6,772 nucleotides of DNA from Pseudomonadota bacterium. Lineage in GTDB: Bacteria > Pseudomonadota > Gammaproteobacteria > Burkholderiales > Thiobacillaceae. The translations under genes and the position numbers were made by a program. Under the pieces are notes generated by a model that did no database searches, was not told where the DNA came from, and saw only the letters and a list, made by a program, of their open reading frames with translations. Numbering within the stretch: position 1 is the first letter of the stretch; each line of letters opens with the position of its first letter. The stretch covers positions 1-6,772 of the forward strand of contig JAKACL010000163.1 of assembly GCA_021821425.1 (NCBI GenBank), read 5' to 3'. Shown here piece by piece: positions 4,684-6,772 of this stretch.

Positions 4684-6197
4684 GGTGTGCCCCTCAGCAC
4701 GGCGCCGATGTATTGCTGCGGCTGCAGCAACTGCAGTGCCGTGGCGCTGGCGTAATCCGACAGCGGCCCGGCCCAGATCACCATGCCGATGAGCAGCAGC
4801 AGCAGGCCCGCGACCGGCGCCAGGGCGGCCAGGGTCGGCGGCGTCTGCGCGGCCGGGTCGTGCGATGTGTGGGTGCGGTAGAACAGCAGGCTGCCGCTCC
4901 GTGCCAGCGCGATCATGCCGACCAGCCCGCTGATCAGCACCACGCCCCACACCCAGGGCAGCAGCGGCGAATCGAGCGCGGCCTGCAGCAGCATGAACTT
5001 GCCGAGAAAACCCGACAGTGGGGGCAGACCTGCGATGGCGATGGCGACGACGAAGAACAGCCCGCCCAGCACGCGGGCGCCGGCCATCGTCGGACCGGGC
5101 TCGAAGCGGTCGGCGAGCGGGCCGCGCGCGCGGCCGAGGGTGTCGGCCAGCAGGAACAGCGCCCCGGCAGCGAATACGGAGTGAGGCAGGTAATACAGGC
5201 CGGCAGCGATGGCGCCGGCGCTGCCGAGGCCGAAGGCCAGCAGCAGGCTGCCGATCGAGGCCACCACCAGATAGGCTGCCTGCTGGCGCAGCGCGGTGCT
5301 GGCCACCACGCCGAGCGTGCCGAGCGCGAGGGTGACCAGCGCCAGCGGCGCCAGCCAGGCATCGAGCAGGCCAGTCACCGGCCCGGCACCGTCGCCGAAC
5401 ATCAGGGTGTAGACGCGCAGGATGCTGTAGGCGCCGACCTTGGTCATGATCGCGAACAGCGCTGCCACCGGCGCGCTGGTGTGGGTGTAGGCGGCGGGCA
5501 GCCACAGGTAGAGCGGCAGCAGCGCGGCTTTCAGTGCGAACACGCCGAACAGCAGCAGGCCGGCGGACTGCACCAGCGCGGCGTTTTCCGCCGGCGTCGC
5601 CGCGAGCTTCACCGCGAGGTCGGCCATATTGAGTGTGCCGGTCACGCCATACAGCGTGCCGACCGCGAACAGGAACAGCGTCGAGCCGACCAGGTTGATC
5701 ACGACGTAATGCAGCCCCGCCTTCACCCGCTGGCGACCTCCGCCGTGCAGCAAGAGCCCATAGGAGGCCAGCAACAGGACCTCGAAGAAGACGAACAGGT
5801 TGAACAGGTCGCCGGTGAGAAAGGCGCCGTTCAGCCCGAACAGCTGCAGTTGGAACAGCACATGGAAGTGGCGGCCCTGGGTATCGATGCCGCGCATTGC
5901 GTAGAGCAGCGCAAACACCGCCAGAAGCGACGTCGTCAGCAGCATCCACGCGGCCAGCCGGTCGACCACCAGCACGATGCCATAGGGCGCGGCCCAGTTG
6001 CCGAGCGCATAGACGAGATGGGTGCCCTCGCTCGCCGTCTGCGCCAGCAGGATCGCCAGCGGAACCAGCGCCAGCGTGGCGACGAGACTGACGCCGCGCT
6101 GCAAGGCCAGGCTGCGGTTGCGCAGCACCAGCAGCACGATGCCGGCGATGAGCGGCAGCACCACCGGCAGGATGGGCAACTGGGCAAGACTCATCAT
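4680..6197 (-). CDS. mrpD: Mrp antiporter subunit D (NuoL/M/N-like)
   Basis: This 505-residue protein is MrpD (MnhD/PhaD), the antiporter-like subunit homologous to the proton-pumping subunits of complex I. It is hydrophobic along its whole length, consistent with about 14 membrane helices. Residues expected in the proton path are present: Glu139 in LFVFFEVLLLASYGLL, Lys223 in ALKAALLPLYLWLPAAY, Lys253 in FAIMTKVGAYSILR, His339 in YYLPHSVFAAGALF, and Lys400 in GLPPLSGFLGKFML. The length is typical. The start at 6197 is the first of two adjacent ATGs. Its ATGA overlaps the mrpC stop, and AGGAGG lies 10 bases upstream (6213-6208) inside mrpC. The stop overlaps the mrpE start in the same way. 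With MrpA it forms the ion-translocating core of the complex in the cytoplasmic membrane. It is distinguished from NuoM/NuoN by these motifs and by the mrp gene order. Confidence 0.97.
   Translation of the reverse strand: MMSLAQLPILPVVLPLIAGIVLLVLRNRSLALQRGVSLVATLALVPLAILLAQTASEGTHLVYALGNWAAPYGIVLVVDRLAAWMLLTTSLLAVFALLYAMRGIDTQGRHFHVLFQLQLFGLNGAFLTGDLFNLFVFFEVLLLASYGLLLHGGGRQRVKAGLHYVVINLVGSTLFLFAVGTLYGVTGTLNMADLAVKLAATPAENAALVQSAGLLLFGVFALKAALLPLYLWLPAAYTHTSAPVAALFAIMTKVGAYSILRVYTLMFGDGAGPVTGLLDAWLAPLALVTLALGTLGVVASTALRQQAAYLVVASIGSLLLAFGLGSAGAIAAGLYYLPHSVFAAGALFLLADTLGRARGPLADRFEPGPTMAGARVLGGLFFVVAIAIAGLPPLSGFLGKFMLLQAALDSPLLPWVWGVVLISGLVGMIALARSGSLLFYRTHTSHDPAAQTPPTLAALAPVAGLLLLLIGMVIWAGPLSDYASATALQLLQPQQYIGAVLRGTP
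4690..4695 (-). promoter_or_regulatory. Ribosome binding site of mrpE
   Basis: GAGGGG lies six bases before the ATG at 4683, inside the end of mrpD. Together with the ATGA overlap with the mrpD stop it favours the long form of MrpE over a start at 4617. Confidence 0.65.
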
Positions 6198-6538
6198 TCG
6201 CGCCGGTCCTCCTCATCTTGCAGCCCGTCGACATGGTCGTTGCCGAGTTCGGCGCGCGACTTCAGCGCCAGCACGATGACGAAGGCGGTCATGCCGAAGC
6301 TGATGACGATGGCGGTGAGCACCAGCGCCTGCGGCAACGGGTCGGTGTAGCCCGTCGCCGTCTCGCTGATGACCGGCGGCACGCCGATCGCGAGGCGGCC
6401 CATGACGAACAGGAACAGGTTGACGGCGTAGGACATCAGTGTGAGGCCCAGCACCACCGGAAAGGTCTGGCCGCGCAGCGCGAGAAACACGCCGCCCGCG
6501 GTGAGCACGCCGATGACCCCTGCAATCAGCATTTCCAT
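6194..6538 (-). CDS. mrpC: Mrp antiporter subunit C (NuoK-like)
   Basis: This 114-residue protein is MrpC (MnhC/PhaC), the NuoK-like small subunit of the Mrp antiporter. Three membrane helices are visible: residues 2-20, 27-47 and 70-92. The family blocks GQTFPVVLGLTLMSYAVNLFLF (23-44) and DPLPQALVLTAIVISFGMTAF (66-86) are intact. A charged C-terminal tail (93-114) ends in EDRRE. The start at 6538 shares one base with the stop of the preceding mrpB segment (TGATG), and AAGGA lies nine bases upstream. The end overlaps mrpD by four bases. The frame is open further upstream, but that part is an arginine/proline-rich shadow of mrpB. Length and motifs are normal. Confidence 0.96.
   Translation of the reverse strand: MEMLIAGVIGVLTAGGVFLALRGQTFPVVLGLTLMSYAVNLFLFVMGRLAIGVPPVISETATGYTDPLPQALVLTAIVISFGMTAFVIVLALKSRAELGNDHVDGLQDEEDRRE
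6208..6213 (-). promoter_or_regulatory. Ribosome binding site of mrpD
   Basis: AGGAGG on the minus strand lies 10 bases before the first ATG (6197) and 13 before the second (6194). It therefore favours the first. It sits inside the last codons of mrpC, consistent with coupled translation. Confidence 0.75.
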
Positions 6539-6772
6539 CAGCGTTTTTCCTTGTGGCCCGGCAGGGCGAGATGCAGGCCGCCCAGGTTGACCAGGATCAT
6601 CAGCGTGGCGCCGACGACGACGAGGAAGACGCCGAGGTCGAAGGCCATCGCCGAGGCGAGCTCGAATTCGCCGACGAGGGGCCAGTCCATGTGGCCGTAG
6701 GTCGAGGTGAGGAAGGGGTAGCCGAACAGCCAGCTGGCCAGGCCGGTCAGGGTGGCAATGCCCAGTCCCCAC
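6538..6772 (-). CDS. mrpB: C-terminal end of MrpB or of an MrpA-MrpB fusion
   Basis: The last 77 residues of an MrpB (MnhB) domain are present; the gene enters from the right edge and its first full codon begins at 6771. It reads [21 protein letters not shown], then a short loop ([17 protein letters not shown]), then a hydrophobic helix [21 protein letters not shown], and a polar end PGHKEKR. This is the typical last part of MrpB. In many proteobacteria MrpB is fused to the C-terminus of the large MrpA subunit (group 2 operons), and the window is too short to tell whether that holds here. The stop codon shares one base with the mrpC start. Confidence 0.88.
   Translation of the reverse strand, partial: WGLGIATLTGLASWLFGYPFLTSTYGHMDWPLVGEFELASAMAFDLGVFLVVVGATLMILVNLGGLHLALPGHKEKR

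Noticed and set aside
4684..6234. Upstream extension of the mrpE frame through mrpD on the minus strand
   Set aside because: The extension is arginine/alanine-rich and out of frame with the clear MrpD protein. The mrpE frame becomes meaningful only from the ATG at 4683.
4713..6350. Long plus-strand open frame (545 codons) opposite mrpD and mrpC
   Set aside because: It is Gln/Arg/His-rich low-complexity sequence, as expected antisense to GC-rich membrane-protein genes. The minus-strand genes are unmistakable and no family is recognisable in the plus-strand frame.

Overview
The window is a GC-rich stretch in which every supported gene lies on the minus strand. In transcription order (right to left) these are the end of mrpB (possibly an mrpA-mrpB fusion), mrpC, mrpD, mrpE, mrpF, mrpG, nfeD, a slipin gene, yccA and the start of a tatD-family gene. 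The high G+C, the strong GC bias at third codon positions, the Gram-negative type Mrp proteins and a YccA very close to the enterobacterial protein point to a proteobacterium. A betaproteobacterium is my best guess, but no rRNA or other marker here settles this.

Region 3490-6772 is the distal part of an operon for an Mrp/Mnh/Pha/Sha multisubunit cation/proton antiporter. Neighbouring genes overlap by 1 to 4 bases or are 13 bases apart, so translation is probably coupled. MrpD is the NuoL/M/N-related proton-translocating subunit, and MrpC resembles NuoK. MrpE, MrpF and MrpG are the small membrane subunits. The complex would exchange cytoplasmic Na+ (or K+) for external H+, for pH and salt homeostasis.

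Region 1236-3363 holds nfeD and a slipin gene, overlapping by 8 bases. They encode a membrane-bound ClpP-like serine protease and an SPFH scaffold protein, a pair known from many bacteria and archaea. A 126-base gap without a clear terminator or promoter separates them from mrpG. Region 414-1079 is yccA, a seven-helix Bax inhibitor-1 family protein, with its own leader, a very good ribosome binding site and a clear intrinsic terminator (362-392). Region 1-309 is the N-terminal part of a YjjV-like TatD metal-dependent hydrolase that runs off the left edge.

I see no new multi-gene system; the gene content is known. The points worth a second look are small. First, an apparent 54-base in-frame, hairpin-forming insertion splits the usual N-terminal motif of MrpE. 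Second, a 38-base imperfect tandem repeat merges the yccA terminator with the tatD start. Third, a hairpin directly abuts the nfeD start codon. Fourth, an SPFH/NfeD pair sits next to YccA, which in E. coli is tied to FtsH and the SPFH complex HflKC.
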